Assembly (NCBI GenBank): GCA_028871475.1
Contig: JAGWMZ010000022.1
Location: 1-64,000, forward strand
Length of the DNA: 64,000 bases
Source: Sphingomonadales bacterium
GTDB lineage: Bacteria; Pseudomonadota; Alphaproteobacteria; Sphingomonadales; Sphingomonadaceae
Reading direction: 5' to 3'
The notes below the pieces were generated by a model. It was not told the origin of the DNA. It saw only the letters and a list, made by a program, of their open reading frames with translations, and did no database searches. The position numbers and the translations under genes are program-made. Positions 42,355 to 50,832 of the stretch are shown piece after piece. Positions within the stretch are counted from its first letter, which is position 1. The number at the start of each line of letters is the position of its first letter.

Positions 42355-43692
42355 ATGAGTTGGTCCGCCCGCCGGGAAAACTGGACGCCCCAGGCCGAAG
42401 ACGCGCGCGAGGATGGCGACATCGACTATGCGCGGGTCATCCATTCGGCCTCGTTCCGAAGGTTGCAGGGCAAGACGCAGATCCTCAACCTTGGCGACAG
42501 CGATTTCTACCGCACCCGTCTCACTCATTCGCTGGAAGTGGCGCAGATCGCGGGCGGCATCGCGCGGCAGATGGTCAAGCTCTTCCCCGAGCATCCCGCC
42601 ACCGCCCTGTTGCCCGACCGCAGCATGATCCACGCCATCGGCTGCACGCATGATTTCGGCCATCCCCCCTTCGGCCATGGCGGCGAAGTGGCGCTCAACT
42701 ATTGCATGCGCGGTGATGGCGGGTTCGAAGGCAATGGGCAGACTTTGCGCATTCTCGCCCGTCTCGAAACCTTTTCCCAGAGTGCGGGGGCCAATCTCTG
42801 CCGCCGCACCATGCTGGGCGTGCTCAAATATCCCGCCCCCTTTTCGGCGGCCAACAACCCCGACATTGAGCCCAGCCTGCTGGAGGGGCCGGCCACCATT
42901 CGCGCACTGGATGCCACCACCTGCAAGCCGCCCAAATGCTATCTCGACAGCGAGAGCGATGTGGCGGACTGGATCCTCGCCCCCCTTTCCACTCAGGACC
43001 GCGACGCTTTCACCGCCCTTACCCCGACCCCCGGCAAACATGCCAAGACCCGGCACAAGTCGCTTGACTGCTCGATCATGGATCTGGCCGATGACATTGC
43101 ATATGGCGTGCATGATCTGGAGGATGCCATCGCGCTGGGCCTTGTCACCCGCCACGCCTTTGCCCGCGCGGTCGAGCCGCATTGCGGCGTCTTCCTCGAT
43201 GCATTGAAGGAGAAATACCCCGGCGAGAGCGATAATGACGTCTTCTCGCGCATGGTCGAGGGGCTGTTCGGCGATGCCGGGTCGCGCAAGCGCTATATCG
43301 GGCGCCTCGTCCATCATTTCCTCACCGCCGCCCTGTGGGAAGAGAAGGCCGAGTTTGCCGAACCCCTGCTGCGCTGGCGCGTGACGATGAAGGGTCCGCA
43401 GCGCGGCTTCCTCAACGCGCTGCAGGCCTTCGTCGTGCGTGAGGTGATCACCGGCCCGGAAGTGCAGCAACTCGAATTCAAGGGGCAGACCATGGTCGTT
43501 GCGGTCTTTGAAGCGCTCAGCGCCGCCCCGGCCCGCCTGCTGCCGCGCGGTGTGCTGGCCGCCTATGACGCAGCGGGCGGCGACAGGCGCATCATTTGCG
43601 ACCATGTCGCCGCCATGACCGATGCCCATCTGCTGCGCAGCTATGAGCGCCTATTCAGTCCGCGGATGGGCTCCGTCTTCGACCGCCTCTAG
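42355..43692 (+). CDS. dgt: Deoxyguanosinetriphosphate triphosphohydrolase-like protein
   Basis: A 445-residue HD-domain dNTP triphosphohydrolase, which cuts dGTP to deoxyguanosine and triphosphate. The start at 42355 (MSWSARREN) is chosen over 42274, whose extra residues are not family-like. The HD metal site is seen as TRLTHSLEVAQIAGGIAR, HDFGHPPFGHGGE and DLADDIAYGVHDLEDAI; the N-terminal DGDIDYARVIHSASFRRLQGKTQ segment is the family's signature. Its length and HD pattern match the long Dgt type. These enzymes control dNTP pools, and some act in phage defence. No defence genes are nearby. Confidence 0.9.
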   Translation: MSWSARRENWTPQAEDAREDGDIDYARVIHSASFRRLQGKTQILNLGDSDFYRTRLTHSLEVAQIAGGIARQMVKLFPEHPATALLPDRSMIHAIGCTHDFGHPPFGHGGEVALNYCMRGDGGFEGNGQTLRILARLETFSQSAGANLCRRTMLGVLKYPAPFSAANNPDIEPSLLEGPATIRALDATTCKPPKCYLDSESDVADWILAPLSTQDRDAFTALTPTPGKHAKTRHKSLDCSIMDLADDIAYGVHDLEDAIALGLVTRHAFARAVEPHCGVFLDALKEKYPGESDNDVFSRMVEGLFGDAGSRKRYIGRLVHHFLTAALWEEKAEFAEPLLRWRVTMKGPQRGFLNALQAFVVREVITGPEVQQLEFKGQTMVVAVFEALSAAPARLLPRGVLAAYDAAGGDRRIICDHVAAMTDAHLLRSYERLFSPRMGSVFDRL

Positions 43693-43752
43693 AATGCCTC
43701 GCTCCGTCGCGGAAACCTCTCGCGCGCCTCTCGGCTTTTGGACAGAAGCGCG

Positions 43753-43831
43753 CTAGTGGATTGATTTTGACATTTGCATCCCCTGGCGGATGGGATGGGT
43801 CTGCAAATGTCAAAATCGTAAAATCCACTAG
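43753..43831. repeat. Long palindromic element 1 (CTAGTGG ends)
   Basis: Outer arms CTAGTGGATT and AATCCACTAG and inner arms GATTTTGACATTTGCA and TGCAAATGTCAAAATC pair over 26 bp, with a GTAA bulge on the right arm. The loop is 23 bases. Together with element 2 it fills the space between dgt and the channel gene. Confidence 0.8.
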
Positions 43832-43843
43832 CATCAAAGGTTT

Positions 43844-43921
43844 CTAGTGGTCCGAAAAGATGCTGACATTCGAACACGCCCTTTCGTCACACGGTATCGA
43901 ATGTCAGAATCGGACCACTAG
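43844..43921. repeat. Long palindromic element 2 (CTAGTGG ends)
   Basis: Outer arms CTAGTGGTCCGA and TCGGACCACTAG and inner arms CTGACATTCGA and TCGAATGTCAG pair, with an asymmetric bulge. It shares the CTAGTGG tips and a (T/C)TGACATT(T/C)G core with element 1, 12 bases upstream, but the sequences between differ. The pair looks like two members of a repeat family, not one duplication. Confidence 0.8.
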
Positions 43922-43969
43922 CGGAGGCATTGACCAGTCCATGATACCCAACCCCTTGAAGGCCATGCC

Positions 43970-46396
43970 ATGATACGCCGGTTCCTGCTTCTCCTGACGA
44001 TCACGCTGGCTCTCCCCTTCGCCACGCCCTTCGCCGCGCCCGCCGCCGCGCAGGATGTCGACCCTATCGCGGCGGCCACCAGCGCGCTCGATACGGCGAC
44101 CAGCGAATATCAGGCCATCGACACCGCCTTTAACGGACGCGACGGCGCCGCGCAGGCCCAGGCGCTCAAAGCAAGGGCCACCGCCGTCAAGCAGACCGCC
44201 GCCGATCAGGTCACCGCCCTGCAGGCGCAGATGCAGCTTGTCGACGCGCGCGTCGCCCAGCTTGGTCCGGTCACGCCCGGCGTGGTCGAAGCGCCCGACA
44301 TTCAGGCCCAGCGCAAATTGCTGGCCCAGCAGCATTCGACAATCGATTCGGCCATCAAGCGCGGCAAGCTGCTGGGCACCGAGGCCGACCAGCTCGCCAC
44401 CGAAATCGACCAGAGCCAGGCCGATGTCATTTCCGAAAAAATGTCGCAGCGCGTTGCCTCGCCGCTGGGCGGATCGTTCTGGCGGCCGCTGATGCGCGCC
44501 TTCCCGCATGATCTGCGGCGCTTCTGGGCCTTCATGGGGGCGCAGGGCAATGCCATGGCGCAGGGCAGCCGCAATGGCGGCCTGCCCTCGGCCATCATCG
44601 GCCTTGTCATCGCGCTGGGACTGATCGGCCCTGCCAGGCTTGGCCTGCGCCACATGGGCCGCCGCTATGTCATCGAGCGCGTGCCGGGTAGCCGCATCCG
44701 CCGTTCCAGCCTGGCGCTGTGGCTGGCGGTGGTGGGCACGCTGGTGCCCGCCCTTGCCATGGCAGCGCTGGTGATGGGGCTGCATGGCGGCGACATGATC
44801 GCGCCTTCGTGGGAGGTTTTGGCGCGCCGCCTGCAGATTGTCAGCCTTGTCGCGGCGCTGATCGTGGCGCTGGGCGGGGCCCTGCTGCAACGCAGCCAGC
44901 CTTCATGGCGCCTGCTGCCCCTTTCCGACGGGACGGCGCAGCGCCTGCGCCCGCTTACCTTTGCCGCCGCCGCCGTCACGCTGGTGGTGACGACGATGGC
45001 CGGCATCGCCAGCGGCATGGGCGCCAGCGGCTATCTGGTGGCCGCTGTCGATCTGGTGAGTGCGCTCATCTACATCACTTTGGCCATGGCCATCCTGATC
45101 AGCGGCGCGCGTGCCCGCGCGCTGGTCAGCCGCGAGGCCGATGAGGAGCGCGGCGACCAGTCCGTGCTGGCCTTCCTCTCGCTGGCGGCATGGGGCGTGC
45201 TCATTCTCGCCGTCGTCTCGCTGCTGGCCGGCTACATCCCCTTTGCCCTCTTCATCGTGCGCTTCATGGTATGGATGGCGGTGGTCGCGGGCACGCTTTA
45301 CCTCTCGCTCGTCGCGGTGGATGACATCTGCTCCAGCCTGTTCGACCGCGAGGGCCGACTGGCCGACAGCTTTGCCCATGGCTTTGGCGTGCGGCGGAGC
45401 CTGATCGACCAGTTCGGCGTGGGGCTGTCGGCCTTGTTGCGCATCCTGCTCATCCTGCTGGCGGTCGGTATGGTCTCGACCCCCTTCGGATCGAATGTGT
45501 CGAGCATTTTCGATCAGCTGAGCCAGATCGCCCAAGGCGTCACCATCGGCCAGATCACCATTTCGCCCGGCGCCATTCTACGCGCGCTGGCGGTGCTGGC
45601 GGTAGGGCTTTTCGTGGTGCGCGCCATCCAGCGCTGGCTGACAGGGCGCTATCTGCCCGCCACCGATCTGGATGCCGGCGCGCAAAATTCCATCGCCATG
45701 GTCACGCGCTACATGGGACTCATTCTGGCGGTGCTCTGGGCGATGGCATCCCTTGGCATCGGCATCGAGCGGATCGCCCTGCTGCTCTCGGCCCTGTCGG
45801 TGGGCATCGGTTTTGGCCTGCAGGCGATCACCCAGAATTTTGTCTCCGGCCTCATTCTGCTGGCCGAACGGCCGGTCAAAATTGGCGACTGGGTGAAAAT
45901 CGGTGATCAGGAGGGTGACGTAAAGCGCATCAGCGTGCGCGCCACCGAAATCCAGATCGCGGACCGCTCGACGCTGATCGTGCCCAATTCCGAACTCATC
46001 ACCAAGAGCATCGTCAACAAGACGCTGGCCGATCCGGTCGGGCGCATCCAGCTCAAGTTTTCCGTGCCGCTGGGCACCGATGTCGAACAGGTGCGCACCA
46101 TGGTCACCAGGATCTACCAGGACCATGCCGAGGTGCTCGACGACCCCAGGCCGAGCATCTTCATCGACTCGATTGCCGACGGGCGGGTGAATTTCAACGG
46201 CTATGCCTTTGTTGCCTCGCCGCGCGCGGTCTATGCCACACGCAGCGACCTGTGGTTCACCCTGCTCTCACATCTGCCGCAGGAAGGGATCGAGCTGGGC
46301 ACCACGCCCCAACAGGTCCAGTGGATCGGCCAGCCCGACCGACCCGAGGTCACCACTGAGCCAGACCCGAGCGCCCCGCCGCCAGTGAAAGGCTGA
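43970..46396 (+). CDS. Mechanosensitive ion channel, MscS family with DUF3772 N-terminus
   Basis: An 808-residue inner-membrane channel that opens under membrane tension to release solutes. A signal peptide (ending APAAAQ) is followed by a periplasmic alpha-helical DUF3772 region (residues about 30-180) rich in Ala, Gln and Asp. Then come about ten membrane helices (residues 205-620). The MscS core is plain: LSALSVGIGFGLQAITQNFV (TM3 pore helix), LILLAERPVKIGDWVKIGD, then VRATEIQIADRSTLIVPN and the beta-domain. The C-terminus is a Pro-rich tail. The gene begins right after the palindromic elements, which end 48 bases before the ATG. Confidence 0.92.
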   Translation: MIRRFLLLLTITLALPFATPFAAPAAAQDVDPIAAATSALDTATSEYQAIDTAFNGRDGAAQAQALKARATAVKQTAADQVTALQAQMQLVDARVAQLGPVTPGVVEAPDIQAQRKLLAQQHSTIDSAIKRGKLLGTEADQLATEIDQSQADVISEKMSQRVASPLGGSFWRPLMRAFPHDLRRFWAFMGAQGNAMAQGSRNGGLPSAIIGLVIALGLIGPARLGLRHMGRRYVIERVPGSRIRRSSLALWLAVVGTLVPALAMAALVMGLHGGDMIAPSWEVLARRLQIVSLVAALIVALGGALLQRSQPSWRLLPLSDGTAQRLRPLTFAAAAVTLVVTTMAGIASGMGASGYLVAAVDLVSALIYITLAMAILISGARARALVSREADEERGDQSVLAFLSLAAWGVLILAVVSLLAGYIPFALFIVRFMVWMAVVAGTLYLSLVAVDDICSSLFDREGRLADSFAHGFGVRRSLIDQFGVGLSALLRILLILLAVGMVSTPFGSNVSSIFDQLSQIAQGVTIGQITISPGAILRALAVLAVGLFVVRAIQRWLTGRYLPATDLDAGAQNSIAMVTRYMGLILAVLWAMASLGIGIERIALLLSALSVGIGFGLQAITQNFVSGLILLAERPVKIGDWVKIGDQEGDVKRISVRATEIQIADRSTLIVPNSELITKSIVNKTLADPVGRIQLKFSVPLGTDVEQVRTMVTRIYQDHAEVLDDPRPSIFIDSIADGRVNFNGYAFVASPRAVYATRSDLWFTLLSHLPQEGIELGTTPQQVQWIGQPDRPEVTTEPDPSAPPPVKG

Positions 46397-46408
46397 CAGC
46401 GCGGCGCC

Positions 46409-47344
46409 TCAGGTGAGATCGACCATCTCGACCGGGGGCAGAACGCCTGCCCCCGGCTGGCGTGCCCAGTCGCGAGCGGGCAGCACGCCGCCATGGGCGC
46501 GAAGTTCCTCGACACAGGCCAGATCGACCGTGGCAAAAACCCATTGCGCCTCATTCATCGCGCCCATCGCCAGCACGCCATCCTCGGGAAAGCGCCAGTC
46601 GCCACCCTTGGGCCCGTCTGGCGGGCCATAAAGCGCGGCGGCCCCATGGTTGACATCAACCGCCGGGGACCACAGCGCCTCGCCCACGGTTGGAGACTGG
46701 GCGACGAACATCTGCCCTTCCAGCGCGCGCGCCTGCGAACCGATGCGCACGCGTCCATAGCCCTGCGGCGTATCGGTGCAGCTTGGCACCAGCAGCAGCC
46801 CGGCGCCCGCCTCAACCGCCGCACGGGCGATGAGGGGAAACTCGCTGTCGTAACAAATGGCGATGGCGATGCGGCCCAAGGCAGTCTCGAAGACGCGCAG
46901 CGGCGAACCCACCGCGCTGGCCGGCGCAATGCCCCATTCCTCCGCCTCGAAACGGGTCATCATCAGCTTGTCCTGATGGCTGCGCTTGCCATTGGGGGCG
47001 AATAACCTCGCGCGGTTCACATAATGCCCAGCGACGGCCACCGGCCCGCTGGCGGCCAGAATGTGCATGCCATGACGCGCGGCCAGCTCGGCATAAAGCG
47101 CATCGGCGGGCTCCATCAGCCCGGCCACGGTGGCAAGCGATCCATGCAAATCACCGGCACGCGCCGGATCGAGGCTGGCCAGTTCCATCGCGCCATATTC
47201 GGGGAAGACCGCCAGGGTGGCCCCGCCCGCCGCCGCCTGCTCCACCCATTGGGTGATCTTGGCCTTATAAGCCTCCCAATCCGCGAAAGCGTCGATGGGA
47301 TATTGCGCCAACGCGATGGTGAAGCTCGTCCCGGAATAACTCAC
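46409..47344 (-). CDS. Carbon-nitrogen hydrolase (nitrilase superfamily)
   Basis: A 311-residue amidase/nitrilase-type enzyme. The Glu-Lys-Cys triad is visible: Glu in VFPEYGAME, Lys in HQDKLMMTRFE and Cys in AIAICYDSEFP. It should hydrolyse an amide bond through a thiol intermediate. Its start overlaps the stop of the GNAT gene by 4 bases, so the two are coupled. Such pairs are seen in other bacteria, but the substrate is not known. Confidence 0.85.
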   Translation of the reverse strand: MSYSGTSFTIALAQYPIDAFADWEAYKAKITQWVEQAAAGGATLAVFPEYGAMELASLDPARAGDLHGSLATVAGLMEPADALYAELAARHGMHILAASGPVAVAGHYVNRARLFAPNGKRSHQDKLMMTRFEAEEWGIAPASAVGSPLRVFETALGRIAIAICYDSEFPLIARAAVEAGAGLLLVPSCTDTPQGYGRVRIGSQARALEGQMFVAQSPTVGEALWSPAVDVNHGAAALYGPPDGPKGGDWRFPEDGVLAMGAMNEAQWVFATVDLACVEELRAHGGVLPARDWARQPGAGVLPPVEMVDLT

Positions 47345-47931
47345 AGGCTCTTCATCCAGTATTGCATCGGCTTCTCGCTCTGCCCCTCATCGCCAATATC
47401 CTTCCATGAGAAGGTGGAGATGAGGCCCGGGATCATCTCATACCCCCGCTTGCGCCAGAAGCTGTCGAGCGGGCTGAAATCCGCCGGGCGCGCTGGGTGG
47501 TCATCGGGCCGGATGACGCCACAGAAGGTCGCCGCCTTCGCGCCATGCAGACGCGCCTGCTCCTCGCGATGGTCGAAAAAGGCATGGCCCAGACCCTGCC
47601 CGCGATACTGTGCCAGCAGCACGCTTTCGCCAAAGTAATAGAGGGTGGAGACATCAATCCCGCGCTCGATGAATTTGGCCTGATAGTCCGGTTTTTGCCC
47701 GCTCATCGGCGAGGCGGTGGCAATGCCGACAATCCGCTCGCCATCTTTCGCGGCGATCAGCACCGCGCCGGGTGCCCCGGCAAAATCGCGCAGATAATCC
47801 GACTCATAGCTCGGATCACCCTGATACAGATAGGGCCACTGGGCGAAAACCTCACAGCGCAGGCGGGCAAGGTCGGGGATGGCGGCGCGCAAGGCTTCGG
47901 CCTGCAGCGGACAAACGGTGGTCTGGCTCAT
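47341..47931 (-). CDS. GNAT-family N-acetyltransferase
   Basis: A 196-residue acetyltransferase with the acetyl-CoA pyrophosphate loop in VLLAQYRGQGLGHAFFDHRE, preceded by the GIATASPMSG strand. It would move an acetyl group to an amine. First gene of a two-gene operon with the nitrilase-like hydrolase, possibly acting on the same or a related small molecule. No substrate-specific motif is recognised. Confidence 0.85.
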   Translation of the reverse strand: MSQTTVCPLQAEALRAAIPDLARLRCEVFAQWPYLYQGDPSYESDYLRDFAGAPGAVLIAAKDGERIVGIATASPMSGQKPDYQAKFIERGIDVSTLYYFGESVLLAQYRGQGLGHAFFDHREEQARLHGAKAATFCGVIRPDDHPARPADFSPLDSFWRKRGYEMIPGLISTFSWKDIGDEGQSEKPMQYWMKSL

Positions 47932-47994
47932 TTCCCTTCCCTAGCGCGGGCCGCATCCCCATGATAGGCCCACCCTGCCGATAGGAGAAAGCCG

Positions 47995-48657
47995 ATGCGC
48001 AAGATCGTGGCCAGCGTGTTCCAGTCACTTGATGGCGTGATGCAGGCCCCCGGCGGCCCCAGCGAGGACTGGACGGGCGGCTTTGCCTATGGCGGATGGC
48101 TGGCCCCTTTCGAGGATGAAGCCACCAACAGCTGGCTGGGCGAGTTCTTCTCAGCGCCCTTCGACCTGCTGCTGGGCCGCAAGACCTATGAGATCTTCGC
48201 CGCCTTCTGGCCCTTCGTGCCCGAGGACTCATCGCCCATCGCGAAAACCTTCAACCATGCGGCCAAATATGTGCTCACTCGTGGCGGCACATCGCTGGAA
48301 TGGGCAGGCAGCCACGCCCTGCCGGACCTGGCCGCTGTGGCGGCGCTGAAAGAGACCGACGGCCCTGATCTGATCGTGCAGGGCAGCAGCACGCTCTATC
48401 CCGCGCTGCTCGCCGCCGGATTGCTCGACCGGCTGACGGTACTGACCTATCCGCTGGTGTTGGGCCGTGGCAAACGGCTGTTCGGCGCGGGCACGCCCCC
48501 GCGCGCGCTGAGCATGACCCGTCACACCGTCTCGCCCAAGGGAACGATCATCGCCCATTATGAACCTGCGGGCGAGGTGACCACCCGCCCCATCATGACC
48601 ATTGCCCCCAATGAGCGGGAAGCCGCTCGCCAACAACGTATGAAGGATGAAGACTGA
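47995..48657 (+). CDS. Dihydrofolate reductase-like protein (RibD C-terminal domain family)
   Basis: A 220-residue protein of the RibD_C/YyaP-YwjB group. MRKIVASVFQSLDGVMQAPGG is the characteristic N-terminus; LLLGRKTYEIFAAFWPF and IVQGSSTLYPALLAAGLLDRLTV follow, and PLVLGRGKRLFGAG is the usual end of the fold. The extra C-terminal 40 residues are charged. The fold binds NADPH; the substrate is unknown. It is coupled to the dienelactone hydrolase, which starts 3 bases after its stop. Confidence 0.87.
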   Translation: MRKIVASVFQSLDGVMQAPGGPSEDWTGGFAYGGWLAPFEDEATNSWLGEFFSAPFDLLLGRKTYEIFAAFWPFVPEDSSPIAKTFNHAAKYVLTRGGTSLEWAGSHALPDLAAVAALKETDGPDLIVQGSSTLYPALLAAGLLDRLTVLTYPLVLGRGKRLFGAGTPPRALSMTRHTVSPKGTIIAHYEPAGEVTTRPIMTIAPNEREAARQQRMKDED

Positions 48658-48660
48658 CCC

Positions 48661-49407
48661 ATGGCCCCCCACGAAACCGTTTCACTGACCACCACCGACG
48701 GCGTGATGACCACCTATGTGCTGACACCCGAGGGCAAAGGCCCCTGGCCGGCCGTTCTGTATTACATGGACGCTTTCGCCATCCGCCCGGCGGTGTTTGA
48801 AATGGCCAAGCACCTGACCGATGCCGACTATCTCGTACTGCTCCCCGATCTCTTCTATCGCCACGGCCCCTATGAGACGTTGGTGCCCAAGGATGTTTTC
48901 GCGCGCGGCGCCTTTGCCAGCGACGTCGCCCCGCTGATGGCCTCGACCGACAATCACAAGGCGGGTGATACCGATACCGCCGCGCTGCTCGCCTATCTCG
49001 ACACGCGCAGCGACGTAAAAGGCGACAAGGTCGGCACCGTCGGCTTCTGCATGGGTGGCGGCATGGCGATCTCGGCCGCCGGCTTTTTCCCCGAGCGCGT
49101 GGCCGCCGCCGTCACTTTCCATGGCGGCAATCTGGCCAGCGACAAGCCGGTCAGCCCGCATCTGCTGGTCCCCAAAATCAAGGCAGAGCTGCTGGTGCTG
49201 GGCGCTGACAATGATCACAGCTATCCGCCTGAAATGGCGGAAAAGCTGGAAGCGGCGCTGAAGGAAGCGGGCGTGCGCCACATCTGCAAGATCTATGAAG
49301 GCGCGGCGCATGGCTGGACCAAGCCCGACTTCCCCATCTACAACCCTGAGGCCACCGCGCGTGGCTGGGCCGAAGCGCTGACGCTGTTCGACCGCACGCT
49401 GAAGTAA
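48661..49407 (+). CDS. Dienelactone hydrolase family protein
   Basis: A 248-residue alpha/beta hydrolase of the carboxymethylenebutenolidase group. The Cys nucleophile is in VGFCMGGGMA, where many hydrolases have Ser, and His is in YEGAAHGWTKPDFP; Asp lies in LGADNDHSYP. It hydrolyses lactone or ester bonds. It is immediately downstream of the RibD_C-type reductase. A role in aromatic-ring cleavage would fit the region in general, but nothing nearby proves it. Confidence 0.87.
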   Translation: MAPHETVSLTTTDGVMTTYVLTPEGKGPWPAVLYYMDAFAIRPAVFEMAKHLTDADYLVLLPDLFYRHGPYETLVPKDVFARGAFASDVAPLMASTDNHKAGDTDTAALLAYLDTRSDVKGDKVGTVGFCMGGGMAISAAGFFPERVAAAVTFHGGNLASDKPVSPHLLVPKIKAELLVLGADNDHSYPPEMAEKLEAALKEAGVRHICKIYEGAAHGWTKPDFPIYNPEATARGWAEALTLFDRTLK

Positions 49408-49413
49408 GCGGAT

Positions 49414-49449
49414 GATGGCCCGCCCCAGCCCGTGCCGGAGCGGGCCATC
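49414..49449. terminator. Terminator hairpin between convergent genes
   Basis: GATGGCCCGC and GCGGGCCATC are perfect 10-bp arms around a 16-base loop. They end at the stop codon of the M24 peptidase, and follow the dienelactone hydrolase stop. Confidence 0.6.
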
Positions 49450-50748
49450 TTACACAGGTTGTTCGATCGAGAGTGGCGGGGTAGAAAACCACGCGGGGCC
49501 TTGCTCGGTCATATGGAAGCAATCCTCCAGCCTGACACCGAATTTACCGGGCAGATAAAGCCCCGGCTCATCGGAAAAACACATGCCCGGTGCCAGCCTC
49601 GTCATCTCATTATGGACGAGGTTGACCGGCTCATGCCCGTCCAGACCGATGCCATGGCCCGTGCGATGCGACAGGCCGGGCAACTGATACCGCGGGCCAA
49701 AACCCTGCTTTTGGTAAAAGCCGCGCACCGCATCATCCACCTCACCGGCGGGCAGGCCGATGCGCGCGGTGTGGAAGGCGATCTGCTGGCCCTGATGCAC
49801 CGTATCCCAAACCTTGCGCACATCCGCAGGGGCCTTGCCGGGCACGAAGGTGCGCGACACGTCGGACTGATAGCCCTGCACCGTGCAGCCGCAATCCATC
49901 AGCACCACCTCGCCCTCGCGCACGCTTTGCGGCTTGTGCGAGCCATGCGGATAGGCCGCCGCCTCGCCCAGCAACACCAGCGCGAATTCGGGCGCGCCGC
50001 CCAGCTTGACCGTCGCCGCATTCATCATCGCGCCGATCTCGCGGGGCCCCATGCCTTCCCTGATGCGTGGCCAGACCCAGCGATAGGCGGCAATCGTCAC
50101 ATCGGTCGCCTTGGTCATCAGCGCGATTTCGGCTTGCGTCTTGATCATCCGGCAGCCGCGCACCACCGGATTGGCCGCGGTGATCGACACGCCCGGCGCC
50201 AGTTTTGCCAGACCATCGCTGGCGAAAAAGCGCACCGTCTCCTCCACGCCCACCGTTCCATGGGAAAGCCCGCGTTCCTTGAGCGCCCCGGCGATCAGCG
50301 CGATGGGGTCCTCATCCTCCTGCCACACGCGCACGTCCGCCGGCACAGCCAGCGTTTCGCGCACCGAGGGTTCCTCGAAGAAAGGCGTGACGATGACCGG
50401 GTCGCCCTTCTGGAACAGCACGGCGGCGGTCAGCCTTTCGCTGCGGTGCCATTGCACGCCGGTGAAATAGATCATGCTGGCGCCCGGCTCGATCAGGATG
50501 GCGTCGATCCTGTTGTCGCGCATCAACCGGCGCGCGCGCTCGATCCGGCCTTCCCGCTCTTCCAGCGAGATGGGGGCGATATCGCGGGTGATGTTCGACA
50601 GGTCACTGGTGTCGATGTCGGCCAGCAGGGGGGCGGGCAGCAGGGTGGAGAGCGCCAGTGCCCCCGAACCCAGAAGGAGACCGCGGCGATGGAAGCGAGG
50701 GGGCATGATCATGGCGCTGTCCATGGCATGGCCTGATCCGCGCGCCAA
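49450..50748 (-). CDS. M24-family metallopeptidase (Xaa-Pro aminopeptidase-like), Tat-exported
   Basis: A protein of up to 432 residues; the true start may be an ATG at 50724, 50712 or 50706, near the Tat motif HRRGLLLGSGALALS. The metal ligands of the pita-bread fold are all present: Asp in VVLMDCGC, Asp in QSDVSRTF, His in HRTGHGIGLDGHE, Glu in SDEPGLYLPG and Glu in VRLEDCFH. It should release N-terminal residues from peptides with Pro at the second position, in the periplasm. Monocistronic and convergent with the dienelactone hydrolase. Confidence 0.87.
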   Translation of the reverse strand: MARGSGHAMDSAMIMPPRFHRRGLLLGSGALALSTLLPAPLLADIDTSDLSNITRDIAPISLEEREGRIERARRLMRDNRIDAILIEPGASMIYFTGVQWHRSERLTAAVLFQKGDPVIVTPFFEEPSVRETLAVPADVRVWQEDEDPIALIAGALKERGLSHGTVGVEETVRFFASDGLAKLAPGVSITAANPVVRGCRMIKTQAEIALMTKATDVTIAAYRWVWPRIREGMGPREIGAMMNAATVKLGGAPEFALVLLGEAAAYPHGSHKPQSVREGEVVLMDCGCTVQGYQSDVSRTFVPGKAPADVRKVWDTVHQGQQIAFHTARIGLPAGEVDDAVRGFYQKQGFGPRYQLPGLSHRTGHGIGLDGHEPVNLVHNEMTRLAPGMCFSDEPGLYLPGKFGVRLEDCFHMTEQGPAWFSTPPLSIEQPV

Positions 50749-50832
50749 GCCTAAGTGCTTGCGGCGAGGCGGATCACCCGGCTAGAGCGGCGGCACGACA
50801 CGGTTAAGATGTCGCCTATGAGGACGAAGAAA

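Noticed and set aside
42355..43692. dGTPase as part of a phage-defence island
   Set aside because: No restriction, CRISPR, toxin-antitoxin or other defence genes are nearby; a housekeeping role is equally good.
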